A DNA stretch of 64,000 nt. Origin: an uncultured Pseudodesulfovibrio sp. GTDB taxonomy: Bacteria; Desulfobacterota; Desulfovibrionia; Desulfovibrionales; Desulfovibrionaceae. Within the stretch, counting starts at the first letter, position 1, and each line of letters starts with the position of its first letter. The DNA lies in assembly GCF_963664965.1 (NCBI RefSeq), contig NZ_OY761823.1, positions 3,614,001 through 3,678,000 of the forward strand. Reading direction: 5' to 3'. A program made the translations under genes and the position numbers. The notes under the pieces are model-generated. The model saw only the letters and a list, made by a program, of their open reading frames with translations, ran no database searches and had not been told where the DNA came from. This document shows positions 37,483-46,108 of this stretch, in pieces.

Positions 37483-38553
37483 TCAGGAAACACGAGCCAT
37501 ATGATTGTAGGTAGTTGCCCGGATGGACTTCAGATACGCCTTGGGAAGTACGCCGAAGCGTTTCCTGTAGGCAGTGCTAAAATGGCTGAGGTTGGTATAT
37601 CCGATTGCCCAGGCCACCTCACTGACGTTCATGTCGCCTTCCTCGAAATACATCTTCGCCTTTTGCAGCTTGTATTCCTTGATGAAGCCGAAAACGGACA
37701 CTCCGTACAATTCCTTGAAACCGGCCTGAATCTTGTGAACGCCCATATGATGGTTTTCAGCAAGCTCTGCCAATGTCGGGGGTGAGGTAAACCGGTCCTC
37801 AAGCTCCTTGCGGATAACATGAATCACATCGCGCTCGCGGGGACAGAGAGAGTGCGCGCTCCTCTGCATGGGGCAATCCCCGTCCGCTAGGGTCAATCCC
37901 AGCAGTTCAAGCGCCTTGCCCTCCATGTAAAGCCTGACGCCGAAGTTGTTTCTTACACCGAAAAACAGTTCATTGGCAGCCGCCTGCACTTTGGGAGACA
38001 GGCGACGTTGAACGGAAAAATCCGCAGCCCCTTTCTGCTCCAACGTTCTCCTGAGGCAGGACGGCGCACACCCCGCATCCTCGTCAAGCATGGAGAAAAG
38101 GACATCCGGCAGCACATGCATATGGACGATGCGTGTTTTCTTCCCGGCCGGGATGCTCACCGTACCGGACATATGACGAAAAAAACCTATCCCACCTGTT
38201 CCGGCCCGGTTATTCACCTTGAGGCTTCCGATCGGAGTATCCCGCATGTCGTTCACGAAATCGCCCTCAAGAAAAAAACCGAAATCCACGAACGAGTTTT
38301 CCTTGCGATAATGAAAGGAAAAATCCTCGTCCGAAAACGCGTCAAATACGCTGACGGACAACCCCGGACGCACATGGTACTCCTGCCACATCGACTGAAG
38401 GAGTTCGCCCTTCTCCCGGCACCCCATTGAAGGGAAATCGCGAACCGGCATTTTCGCAGCTACACCACCTTTGGGATGACCACAGCTTTTGTCGTGAAAA
38501 TAAGTAGTATTGTTCAACGAAAGCCCCTCTGCTTTATTGATCTTGAAAATCAT
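37483..38553 (-). CDS. AraC-family regulator, PchR-like
   Basis: The 356-residue protein has an N-terminal sensor half (HVRPGLSVSVFDAF, FHYRKENSFVDFGFFLEGDF) and two C-terminal helix-turn-helix units: PTLAELAENHHMGVHKIQAGFKELYG and MNVSEVAWAIGYTNLSHFSTAYRKRFG. This is the pattern of PchR-type siderophore-responsive activators. ATG 38553 is preferred over a TTG at 38565 that has no proper SD. It lies upstream of the RhtX/FptX-like transporter, in the same direction but behind a terminator, and probably activates that gene when the siderophore arrives. Confidence 0.87.
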   Translation of the reverse strand: MIFKINKAEGLSLNNTTYFHDKSCGHPKGGVAAKMPVRDFPSMGCREKGELLQSMWQEYHVRPGLSVSVFDAFSDEDFSFHYRKENSFVDFGFFLEGDFVNDMRDTPIGSLKVNNRAGTGGIGFFRHMSGTVSIPAGKKTRIVHMHVLPDVLFSMLDEDAGCAPSCLRRTLEQKGAADFSVQRRLSPKVQAAANELFFGVRNNFGVRLYMEGKALELLGLTLADGDCPMQRSAHSLCPRERDVIHVIRKELEDRFTSPPTLAELAENHHMGVHKIQAGFKELYGVSVFGFIKEYKLQKAKMYFEEGDMNVSEVAWAIGYTNLSHFSTAYRKRFGVLPKAYLKSIRATTYNHMARVS

Positions 38554-38673
38554 TATCTTTAACAATCTTCCTAAATCCTCCCCTTGAAACTGTCAAGAAC
38601 AACTCGTTGAGCAACGCCACCGCAACCGATGCAGGGCCTACGAGATGTGGAGTGAACAAAGACTGAAAACCAG

Positions 38674-38707
38674 AAAAAAGGACCGCAGAATCAACTGAGG
38701 TCCTTTT
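38674..38707 (-). terminator. Terminator of deacetylase gene
   Basis: AAAAGGACC-CAG pairs across an AATCAA loop with CTG-GGTCCTTTT; on the minus strand the hairpin ends in a T run. It lies 26 bp after the stop of the polysaccharide deacetylase gene. Confidence 0.85.
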
Positions 38708-38732
38708 CATTCATTACATGCGTGGCACGCCA

Positions 38733-39764
38733 CTACTTGATGCGACCAAGTGTCCCCTTGCCGCCGAAAAGGTCGTCCACATACAGGTTGTCACCCGGCT
38801 CGGTGAAATAGCCGTCTTTCACCGTTTCCACGGGCCCCATTTTCAGCAGCTCGCTCACGGTAACGAACTCATATCCCAGCTTCTTCAGCTCCGGGACCAG
38901 CCTCGGCACCAGTTTGTGCGTCTTTTTGGGTACGGCATTGGCGTGCATGAGGATAATGGCTCCGGGCTGGACATTGTCCAAATCCCACTGCATCAGTTGC
39001 TCCACGGTACGCTCCAGTTCATCCTGTTCGCCTTCTATGGACCACTGAATCATGGGCAGCCCCATGGAGGCCAATATTTCTGCGGTATGTTCATTGTTGC
39101 GGCCATACGGCAGGCGCAGCACCCGGAGACAAGATGGCACCTTGCCCATTTCACCGGCCATGCCACGCTTCTTCGCCCACGCCTGCAATCGCTCGTACAG
39201 CACCTCATACTGGGCCTGCGTCCAATCCACCTGCTCCCGCACTTCGGCCTCGTTCATCAAGGCGAAATTGCCATGAGTCCAAGCGTGATTCCCCACCTCG
39301 AAAAGAGGATCGGCCATGAGCTGCATGGCCTTTTCCGGATGGCTTTGCATCCATTTGCCCCCGGCAAAGAACGTGGCCTTCACACCTTCGCTCCGCAGGT
39401 AGTTGACGATGTCCTTCTGATACCCCGCCAGATGAGGAGCACGTTCGCAAAGATCAAAGGTCAGCGCCATGACCTTGCGGCCATTTTCCGGAACGACACG
39501 CACGATGACCTGCTGCAACTCGGGTGGAACCTGAGGCAGGACATGGACAGGCCGAGTTCGCAGCGGTGGGCGCAAATCCGGGTCAGCCAAAGTGGCACGG
39601 GCCACATCGCTGTCAGCTCCGGCCAGTTGTTCATCAAACCACAAGGTATGAAGCAGCTTTTCCGAGCCGAATGACTCAGGCCCAGCGGCCTTTTTACCGC
39701 TACAACCACCGAGAATGAACAGGAAGGAAGCGAAAATGAAGAGCGTAACTCGAAGCGCAGACAT
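38733..39764 (-). CDS. Polysaccharide deacetylase-family lipoprotein
   Basis: The 343-residue protein has a lipobox, FILGGC, after a short hydrophobic signal. The NodB domain begins near residue 95: the first motif reads ALTFDLCE, so the second Asp of the usual TFDD is changed; the zinc pair is in NHAWTH; LRLPYGRNN is motif 3 and IILMHANA gives the last His. Such enzymes remove acetyl groups from peptidoglycan or surface sugars in the periplasm. The TFDLCE form occurs in a subgroup that may act on other amides. GGAGG lies upstream of the ATG. It is a single gene, with a terminator directly behind it. Confidence 0.85.
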   Translation of the reverse strand: MSALRVTLFIFASFLFILGGCSGKKAAGPESFGSEKLLHTLWFDEQLAGADSDVARATLADPDLRPPLRTRPVHVLPQVPPELQQVIVRVVPENGRKVMALTFDLCERAPHLAGYQKDIVNYLRSEGVKATFFAGGKWMQSHPEKAMQLMADPLFEVGNHAWTHGNFALMNEAEVREQVDWTQAQYEVLYERLQAWAKKRGMAGEMGKVPSCLRVLRLPYGRNNEHTAEILASMGLPMIQWSIEGEQDELERTVEQLMQWDLDNVQPGAIILMHANAVPKKTHKLVPRLVPELKKLGYEFVTVSELLKMGPVETVKDGYFTEPGDNLYVDDLFGGKGTLGRIK

Positions 39765-39879
39765 GAAAAGACCTCCGGTCGGGCAGGCGCTGCCCGGATT
39801 GAATACAGCGATGCAAATTATACCGGCGGCACCGATGCGTCAATGTGCTCAGAGAAAACCGAGTAGGGTCAACGCCTCA

Positions 39880-39935
39880 GACAAAACAGAACAGGCCACG
39901 ACACTTCCGGAACACCCATAGTGTCATGGCCTGTT
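39880..39935 (-). terminator. Terminator of lpxB-proC operon
   Basis: On the minus strand AACAGGCCATGACACT (39935-39920) pairs with AGTGTCGTGGCCTGTT (39905-39890) over a 14-base loop, then CTGTTTTGTC follows. The stem is 16 bp with one G-T pair. It sits 32 bp after the proC stop. Confidence 0.8.
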
Positions 39936-39966
39936 ACCAAAGCAAATATATTGTCCGGCTGTTCTA

Positions 39967-40758
39967 TCAACCGAGTTCTATGCTTCGCACATACGCCATG
40001 CGGATCGCGTCCATTATGTTACCGCGCACGGCAGTACGGTCAAAATGAGCGAGAGCGGCAATAGTCGTTCCGGCCGGTGCAATGGACATTTCCTTCAACA
40101 TGCTGACATGCTCGTCCGCCCGCTCGGCCATGAGGCTGGCACCACTGAACAGCTTTTTGACCATGCGGGATGAAACGTCCCGGTGCAGCCCCAGCTCGAC
40201 GCCTGATTCAATCATGGTTTCAATGAGATAGAATATGAAGGCAGGTCCCGATCCGATGACTGCGGTAAACACGTCGAACTCACCTTCAGACAGGATATGC
40301 ACGTCGCCCGAATTACGGAACACGGCCTGAATGCCTTCCTTCTGGTCCTCTGAAAGAGTCTTGTCATCCAGACAGATGGCGGTCACGCCTTCCCTGATGA
40401 CAACGGGAGTATTGGGCATGACCCGAATGACCGGACAGATATTGTGTGTACTGGCCTTCAGTGACTCCAGAGTCAATCCCGCGGCAATGGAGACCAGACA
40501 CTTATCTTTCGTCAAAGCCGGAATTATTTCAGGCCAGACATCCTCTGCCTGCTGCGGCTTGACGGCAAGGACGACGAAATCCGATTTTTCAACCAATTCC
40601 TGCACGCTGTCGCAAGGGACAAGGCCGGTCTCTTTTGCCAACTCTTCCAGTTTGGCTCTGGTCTGGTTCAAGCCATACACAGTCAGCCCATCCATCCCAG
40701 AAAGGGTTCTGATGATAGCCCCGCCCATGTTTCCCGTTCCGATAAAACCGATATTCAT
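39967..40758 (-). CDS. proC: Pyrroline-5-carboxylate reductase
   Basis: ProC reduces pyrroline-5-carboxylate with NAD(P)H in the last step of proline synthesis. The start is set at 40758, where AGGAGG precedes MNIGFIGTGNMGGA, the Rossmann motif; the 32 codons before it are noncoding-looking. The 263-residue length is usual. Conserved parts are VKPQQAEDVWPEI, RVMPNTPVVIREGVTA and IGSGPAFIFYLIETMIESGVELG. It follows lpxB by 14 bp in the same operon, though the two pathways are unrelated. Confidence 0.95.
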   Translation of the reverse strand: MNIGFIGTGNMGGAIIRTLSGMDGLTVYGLNQTRAKLEELAKETGLVPCDSVQELVEKSDFVVLAVKPQQAEDVWPEIIPALTKDKCLVSIAAGLTLESLKASTHNICPVIRVMPNTPVVIREGVTAICLDDKTLSEDQKEGIQAVFRNSGDVHILSEGEFDVFTAVIGSGPAFIFYLIETMIESGVELGLHRDVSSRMVKKLFSGASLMAERADEHVSMLKEMSIAPAGTTIAALAHFDRTAVRGNIMDAIRMAYVRSIELG

Positions 40759-40772
40759 TTCAAGCCTCCTTT

Positions 40773-41879
40773 TTACTGCGCCAGAATGGTTTTTGCAGCA
40801 GCCGCCATTCCGCCAGTGGGGCCTGCGATATGACGCAACTCTTTCAACTTGCAACGCAATTCAGCCAATACGCCGGGATTGTTCAGCCAGGTCGCAGTCT
40901 GCTGATAAAGACTCTCCGCATTGGCCTTTTCCTGTAAGAATTCAGGGAATAATTCCTTTTGTAATAAAATATTGGTCAGGCTGATGAACTTTGAATAGGC
41001 AAGCCTGCGAAGAACAAATGCAGCAGGACGATCCAGCTTGTATGCCACTATGGTCGGCGTTCCGATAAGCGCGGTCTCAAGGGTCGCCGTTCCCGACGCG
41101 GCCAGAATCAGGCAGGATTTCCGGATCATCTGAAACCTGTTTTCCGGTTCCACGATGTTCATGGGCAGGTTCTCGGGCCATAATTTTAGCAGGAACTCCC
41201 TGCTGACACCCGGAGCACGGGCGACCGAGAACACCATCCACGGCTTTTTCCGATAAATTCTGGACGCAGCCTCGGCAAAATCAGGCAGCAGAAACGATAT
41301 TTCCTTTTTCCTGCTTCCCGGCATGATGCCGATCTGGTGATGGCTCGGAGTCAGCTTGTCCAGAGCCTGCAACGGAATGACATCCTGAAGCGGATGCCCC
41401 GCATACAAAGCCCGACACCCTCTCTCCTGAAAATACTCCGGCTCGAACGGCAAGGCGCAGATGATGTTTTGCACGTATCTCTGCATGATCTTCATGCCCT
41501 GCTGCTTCCATGCCCAGAACTGCGGTGCCATGAAATAATGAACCGGGATATTCATGGCATGTGCCGTTTTGGCAAGCGGCAGGTTGAAGTCGGGGCAATC
41601 CACCATCACGATCGCATCGGGACGGTCCTGCTCCCAGCTTTTTGCAATTTCCTTTTGCAGGCGAAAAATTCCCGGAAGGCCCAGCAGGACATCGAAAAAA
41701 CCGGTAAAACAGATACGGCTCATCGGGAAACGCACGTCGGCTCCCGCCTGCTCCAGCGCAGGCCCGCCCATGCCGCATATCTCAAGCGTCGGATTTTGCC
41801 GAAACAACTCTCCGGCCAACGCTCCGGCGCACATGTCACCGGAAGCCTCACTGCAATTTATCCATATTTTACGCGGCAT
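40773..41879 (-). CDS. lpxB: Lipid-A-disaccharide synthase
   Basis: LpxB joins UDP-2,3-diacylglucosamine and lipid X to make the lipid A disaccharide at the inner face of the inner membrane. The start is ATG 41879 with AAGGAG upstream; the frame before it is shadow. The 368-residue protein shows the N-terminal SEASGDMCAGALAGEL, PDAIVMVDCPDFNLPLA, HYFMAPQFWAWKQ and the donor-site LILAASGTATLETALIGTPTIVAYK. It overlaps the transporter gene before it by 11 bp. Its presence shows a Gram-negative cell with lipopolysaccharide. Confidence 0.96.
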   Translation of the reverse strand: MPRKIWINCSEASGDMCAGALAGELFRQNPTLEICGMGGPALEQAGADVRFPMSRICFTGFFDVLLGLPGIFRLQKEIAKSWEQDRPDAIVMVDCPDFNLPLAKTAHAMNIPVHYFMAPQFWAWKQQGMKIMQRYVQNIICALPFEPEYFQERGCRALYAGHPLQDVIPLQALDKLTPSHHQIGIMPGSRKKEISFLLPDFAEAASRIYRKKPWMVFSVARAPGVSREFLLKLWPENLPMNIVEPENRFQMIRKSCLILAASGTATLETALIGTPTIVAYKLDRPAAFVLRRLAYSKFISLTNILLQKELFPEFLQEKANAESLYQQTATWLNNPGVLAELRCKLKELRHIAGPTGGMAAAAKTILAQ

Positions 41880-42744
41880 GTTCGCTCCTTCGCTCCAAGG
41901 CCAGCAAAAACACGGCACAGAGAATCAGGGAAAACCCTACCCACCCTATGGAAGTGAAGTTTTCACCAAAAAAGAGACACACCCAGAGCGTCCCCAGAAT
42001 CGGCTCCAGATTGCAAAACACGGCGACATGGACTTGCGGGATGCGCTTCATGCTCTGCCCGTAAGCCCAGAAAGCCACATAGCCCGTGAAAACCGCAGTC
42101 ATCAGGATGGCAGGCCATGTCTGTGCGGAATATGGGGTATGGAAATGGATGAAGGGCAGCAGGACCAAGGCCCCGCCCAGCTGCATGTATGTGTATAATA
42201 CTTCGGTTCTGTAGTATTTCTGCCAATGCTTGAAGAATGGATACTGCAAGGCATAGCAGAACCCGGAAGCCAATCCGCAGACAATGCCTGTGACGGATGT
42301 TTTCGCCTGAAGACTTCCGCCAGAGAAACAGATGCACACGACACCGCACAGGGCAATGCAGATGGCCAACCATCGCTGCCTTGAGACGGCTTCATGCGAA
42401 ATGAACTTTGAAAATATGGCAACCCAGACGGGGGCCGTATACAGCAGGATCTCTCCCATGGCGGCCCCGCTGTAGTGCATCGACATGAAAAAGACATAGA
42501 ACAGGCCACCGATACTCATCATTCCCCAAGCCATGAACAGCAATACGTGGCTTGGCCTGATGCCGAGTGCACGCGAACTGGCAGCATGAATTCCAAAACA
42601 AAGACACCCGAAAGAAGCGCGCCAGAACGACACCTCCAGAGGAGATAAACCGGCCGCAAAGAGAATCTTCGAAAGAAGCGTCATGAGCGACCAGCAGAAA
42701 GCGGCGAGGGCAACGAAGCCATAGCCCGACGAGACTCTAATCAT
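41869..42744 (-). CDS. EamA/DMT-family transporter
   Basis: The 291-residue protein has about ten membrane spans in two EamA halves, e.g. GYGFVALAAFCWSLMTLLSKILFAAGLSPLEVSFWR at the start and FTGYVAFWAYGQSMKRIPQVHVAVFCNLEPIL in the second half. Such proteins export or import metabolites such as amino acids. It is the first gene of the operon with lpxB and proC and overlaps lpxB by 11 bp. The SD is weak. The substrate cannot be told. Confidence 0.88.
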   Translation of the reverse strand: MIRVSSGYGFVALAAFCWSLMTLLSKILFAAGLSPLEVSFWRASFGCLCFGIHAASSRALGIRPSHVLLFMAWGMMSIGGLFYVFFMSMHYSGAAMGEILLYTAPVWVAIFSKFISHEAVSRQRWLAICIALCGVVCICFSGGSLQAKTSVTGIVCGLASGFCYALQYPFFKHWQKYYRTEVLYTYMQLGGALVLLPFIHFHTPYSAQTWPAILMTAVFTGYVAFWAYGQSMKRIPQVHVAVFCNLEPILGTLWVCLFFGENFTSIGWVGFSLILCAVFLLALERRSEHAA

Positions 42745-42787
42745 TGCTTTGAAATTCTTTTATTTTCACCATCAGTTCAGGAAGAGA

Positions 42788-42819
42788 CAGTGCCCCCCGG
42801 CATACACCGGGAGACACTG
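42788..42819 (-). terminator. Hairpin after MFS gene
   Basis: In minus-strand RNA CAGUGUCUCCCGG pairs with CCGGGGGGCACUG (two G-U pairs, 13 bp). A pyrimidine-rich GUCUCUUCC follows instead of a T run. It lies 28 bp after the last gene of the catabolic operon and likely ends it. Confidence 0.6.
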
Positions 42820-42846
42820 CCATAACGAGGTCAGGCCAGAGTTGGG

Positions 42847-44202
42847 TTACGCTCCGGCATGTTCAACGGATGCTCCGGAAGAGGAATGGCGGCCTGCGAA
42901 CTTGGGGGAAGTTTCGGGGGCCAGAGCCTGACAGACAACACCACCGATGACCAAAGATGCAATGCAGCATCCGAGTGTGACGGTAACGCCATACTGCTCG
43001 GTGACGACAGGCAGCATCCAGGTTCCCATACCGGCACCGATGCGGCTGAAGGCGATGGTCAGGCCAACACCAGAGCCTCGAAGTTCGGTGGGGAAGAGTT
43101 CCGGCGGATACAGCCACTCGGCAACGATGGAGATGGCGAGAACGGTGGAGAATGTGCCCAGCAGGACAAAAGCCAGAGTGGCGGGCATATTCTGCCAGAC
43201 AGTCATGAGGGTCAGGACAGCGGCAGCACCATAGAACGTCCACAGCAGGAAGGCGCGGCGGGAGATCTTGTCGGCAATCAGGATACCGATGATGACACCG
43301 ACCATGGTGAAGCCGTTATACAACATGCCGGAGGCATGGGGGTTGGCGATGTGGAGTCCCTTCACGACCACCGGCAGGAAGATGGAGATGGCAAAGAAGG
43401 GAAGGACCTGACAGAGGAAGAAAGTACAGGAAGTAAGGGTATTGCGCCACAGCTCAGGGCTGAACAGCCTGAAGAAGGAAGCAGATTCGACCTTTTCCTT
43501 TTCTTCGGGAAGACCGTAATTGGTGCCAAGATGCTGATGGACCAATGCCAAGGCTGCACCGGCACCCTTCTTTGCCAGAGTCCAGGACGGGGACTCGGGA
43601 GTACCCAGACGCACGATAAGGGTAATCAAGGCGAGTACGGCAGAGGAACAGATGATCCAGCGCCATCCGTTTTCACCCAAATCGCCGAGGGAGGCGATAA
43701 AGAAACCGGCGAAGTAGGAGATGATGTATCCGAACGTCCACGCGGCCATGAGCCAGCTCATCATCTTCGTGCGGACCTTTTCCGGAGTCCATTCGCTGAG
43801 CAGTGCGACACCGACGGTGTAGTCGGCACCGACGCACATGCCGAGCAGGAACCTGACGATCACCAACAGTGTCGGGTCAGACAGGAAAAACTGCAACACA
43901 GACAAGATCAGACTGAAAACAGCGACAAAGGCGTAGGCCGCCCTTCTTCCCACCCGGTCAATGATGATTCCGGTCAACAGGCTTCCAAGCAGGATTCCGA
44001 AAAGGGCTCCGGCTCCGATCAATCCCATCCAGAAGCTGTCCAAGCCCAGCGCCCCAGTGGCATAAGACAGGGCAATACCGACAATGCCGAGAATATACCC
44101 GTCGCAGATCTGCCCCATGAAGGTGCCCACTGCGATTTTTTTGTGAATGGAAGAAAAAGGAGCATCTTCAAAGTTAATACCGTTCTGTCCATTAGGTACC
44201 AT
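42847..44202 (-). CDS. MFS metabolite transporter
   Basis: The 451-residue protein has 12 membrane spans and the MFS signature loop GIIIDRVGRRAAYAF between spans 2 and 3, plus GADYTVGVALLSEWTPEKVR, which resembles the metabolite:H+ symporter and sugar-porter groups. GGAGAGG precedes the ATG. It is the last gene of the minus-strand operon, 67 bp after ridA, so it probably brings in the amine or amino acid, or lets the acid product out. The second transporter of the region, of the BCCT family, is divergently transcribed. Confidence 0.85.
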   Translation of the reverse strand: MVPNGQNGINFEDAPFSSIHKKIAVGTFMGQICDGYILGIVGIALSYATGALGLDSFWMGLIGAGALFGILLGSLLTGIIIDRVGRRAAYAFVAVFSLILSVLQFFLSDPTLLVIVRFLLGMCVGADYTVGVALLSEWTPEKVRTKMMSWLMAAWTFGYIISYFAGFFIASLGDLGENGWRWIICSSAVLALITLIVRLGTPESPSWTLAKKGAGAALALVHQHLGTNYGLPEEKEKVESASFFRLFSPELWRNTLTSCTFFLCQVLPFFAISIFLPVVVKGLHIANPHASGMLYNGFTMVGVIIGILIADKISRRAFLLWTFYGAAAVLTLMTVWQNMPATLAFVLLGTFSTVLAISIVAEWLYPPELFPTELRGSGVGLTIAFSRIGAGMGTWMLPVVTEQYGVTVTLGCCIASLVIGGVVCQALAPETSPKFAGRHSSSGASVEHAGA

Positions 44203-44269
44203 TGCAAACCTCTCCTATCGAGTAACACATTGATTTGAAAAACCTACACTTCCCACTCCAGATCAGCGG

Positions 44270-44647
44270 CTAATCCTTGTAAGCGATTGCGTCCATTTCC
44301 AGCAGGCATCCGTGAGCGATTTCACTGGCCCCCAGGCAGAGTCGCGCCGGACGGTGGTCCCCCATGAACTCGGCGTAGACTTCATTGAATCCGTCGAAAT
44401 CATCCATGCTGGTCAGAAACACGTTGGTTTTGGTGATGTCCGAAATGTCGAGTCCTGCGGCATCAAGCACAGCCTTCAGGTTGTACAGCGTCTGAAACGC
44501 CTGTTCCTTGATGGTGGCTCCGACGACCTCTCCGGACACAGGATGAAAGGGCACCTGCCCACAAATGTAATATGTGTTGCCAGCCTTCACACAATGACTG
44601 TAAGGCCCTACAACTTCTGCCGATTCTGCTGAATTAAAGAATTCCAT
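44270..44647 (-). CDS. RidA-family enamine/imine deaminase
   Basis: RidA proteins hydrolyse the reactive enamine or imine intermediates formed by PLP enzymes and amino-acid oxidases, giving 2-oxoacids and ammonia. The 125-residue length is standard. GQVPFHPVSGEVV, TLYNLKAVLDAAGLDISDITKTNVFL and the C-terminal RPARLCLGASEIAHGCLLEMDAIA with its Arg and Glu are all present. It follows the FAD oxidoreductase gene, whose imine product it would clear; a long hairpin lies between the two genes. Confidence 0.93.
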   Translation of the reverse strand: MEFFNSAESAEVVGPYSHCVKAGNTYYICGQVPFHPVSGEVVGATIKEQAFQTLYNLKAVLDAAGLDISDITKTNVFLTSMDDFDGFNEVYAEFMGDHRPARLCLGASEIAHGCLLEMDAIAYKD

Positions 44648-44670
44648 TGGGTACTCCTTTGGGTATGGGG

Positions 44671-44724
44671 CTCCTGCAGGAAGGGTGCTGACGGTATGAT
44701 CAGCACCCTTCCATGAGGCAGGAG
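44671..44724 (-). repeat. Long two-stage hairpin between oxidoreductase and ridA
   Basis: GGAAGGGTGCTGA (44679-44691) pairs perfectly with TCAGCACCCTTCC (44700-44712). Outside it CTCCTGC (44671-44677) pairs with GCAGGAG (44718-44724), leaving a small internal loop. There is no T run on the minus strand, so mRNA stabilisation, processing or attenuation is likelier than simple termination. The ridA SD lies about 15 bases after it. Confidence 0.8.
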
Positions 44725-44743
44725 TTGGCTAGGATGGGGTGAC

Positions 44744-46069
44744 TTAGATTTCTTTCTTGGCGTTGAATTCTTCGTAGAAGAGTCTGGCTTCAGCGCCCAT
44801 GGTCAGGAACGGTTCCGGGGGAAGGCGTTTGGGAGTCGAAATCCGCTTGAGGAAATCGAGATTCTGACTCGGAATGCCGCTGACCCATTCAGCGAGGTAG
44901 TAGCCAAGCAGGCTTGTCTTGGCCACTCCGGCTCCTTCACCGCAGGCCGAAGCAAAGACAGTGGGATGCTGCTGCAGCATCAAGGGCCGGTAGTTCATGG
45001 TCATATTGATCATGCCGCCATACACGAACTCGAAGTTGACGTGTTTGAGTTCGGGGTAACGGTTTTCATATGCCTTACGCAGTTTCGGGATGGACCGCTG
45101 GATGCGCTGGTGCGAAGTCGTGAGATTGGTTGCAAAGGAGAAACCGTTACGCACGAAGATGCGGTTGTCTCTGGTAAAGCGGACAGTGGTTCCGGCAGGA
45201 TGTCCGGCAGTACAGCCCCACGGCTTGACGCCTTCCATGTGCCGCATCTCTTCGTCGGTGAACTGACGGGTGAATGCGCCGTAGGAAAGCACCGGGCAGA
45301 ACACTTTCTTGCCAATGCCGAATTCCTGAATGAAGGGGCCGCCGGTGACCAGAACGAACTTGCCCCGGACTCTCTTGCCGCTTCTGAGCACGATGCTGGT
45401 CGGGCTGCCTTCGTCGATACGCATGACTGGGCATTCCTCAAAAACATCCACGTTCTCAGGCATTACGGAGAACATGCCGCGCAGGACATCTGCGGGGTTG
45501 ATGAGCACGGTACCGGGGGTATACAGGGCTTTCTTGTAGTACCGGGTGCCAGTACGGCGATACAGGTCTTCGCCTTCGACCACTTCGTAAGAGCAGTTCA
45601 TCTTCTTGAGCTCTTCGATTTCATGATCGATCAGCTTGAAGCTCTTTGTCTCGGCGCAGCAAAGGTATTTGCCGCAGTGATCCCAGTCGACGTCCTCAAT
45701 ACCGTTATTCATGATGGTGTCTTCCATCCACTTGATGATAAAGGTATTCAGTTCGAAGTATTTCTGGTTGTCCTCGAAAGAGGAAGCGCCCTGATCACCG
45801 AAGTCGTGCGGCACGTCGATAATGAAGCCCGCGTTCTTGCCGCTGTCGTTGTCGCCGATCTTGATGGCTTCAAAAACAGCGATCTTGGAATCCGGGTGCA
45901 GCTCGGCCAGACGTCGGGCAGCAGCCTGTCCGCCGTAACCGGCACCGACAATTATATAGTCGTAGGCATCTTTGATTTCAGAGCGGTCTTTGAAATTATG
46001 GTGCTTATACGCAGACATTTCCACCCAGCTCTGACCGGTAGTTGTGGGAAAACGCTTTACATCTCGCAT
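44744..46069 (-). CDS. FAD-dependent amine/amino-acid oxidoreductase (DAO family)
   Basis: The 441-residue protein belongs to the DAO family with PuuB-, DadA- and sarcosine-oxidase-like members. Residues near 38-70 form the FAD site: DYIIVGAGYGGQAAARRLAELHP with the acidic end of beta 2 in VFEA. GEGAGVAKTSLLGYYLAEWVSG is the C-terminal FAD segment. There is no signal or membrane anchor. It would oxidise a primary or secondary amine or a D-amino acid to an imine, passing electrons to an unknown acceptor. The neighbour ridA and the 2-oxoacid oxidoreductase fit an amino acid substrate. ATG 46069 has GAGAG upstream; ATG 46018 is a second choice. Confidence 0.85.
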   Translation of the reverse strand: MRDVKRFPTTTGQSWVEMSAYKHHNFKDRSEIKDAYDYIIVGAGYGGQAAARRLAELHPDSKIAVFEAIKIGDNDSGKNAGFIIDVPHDFGDQGASSFEDNQKYFELNTFIIKWMEDTIMNNGIEDVDWDHCGKYLCCAETKSFKLIDHEIEELKKMNCSYEVVEGEDLYRRTGTRYYKKALYTPGTVLINPADVLRGMFSVMPENVDVFEECPVMRIDEGSPTSIVLRSGKRVRGKFVLVTGGPFIQEFGIGKKVFCPVLSYGAFTRQFTDEEMRHMEGVKPWGCTAGHPAGTTVRFTRDNRIFVRNGFSFATNLTTSHQRIQRSIPKLRKAYENRYPELKHVNFEFVYGGMINMTMNYRPLMLQQHPTVFASACGEGAGVAKTSLLGYYLAEWVSGIPSQNLDFLKRISTPKRLPPEPFLTMGAEARLFYEEFNAKKEI

Positions 46070-46108
46070 AACTCAACTCTCTTCTTAAATAGTTTAAAAT
46101 TTATATAT

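Noticed and set aside
39780-39796. CGGGCAG-GCG-CTGCCCG hairpin before the deacetylase gene
   Set aside because: It has no T run and lies just upstream of the SD; the real proC terminator is the longer hairpin at 39880-39935.
42859-44238. A 459-codon plus-strand frame
   Set aside because: Antisense to the MFS transporter; rich in Gly, Asp, Gln and His as is usual for shadows of membrane proteins.
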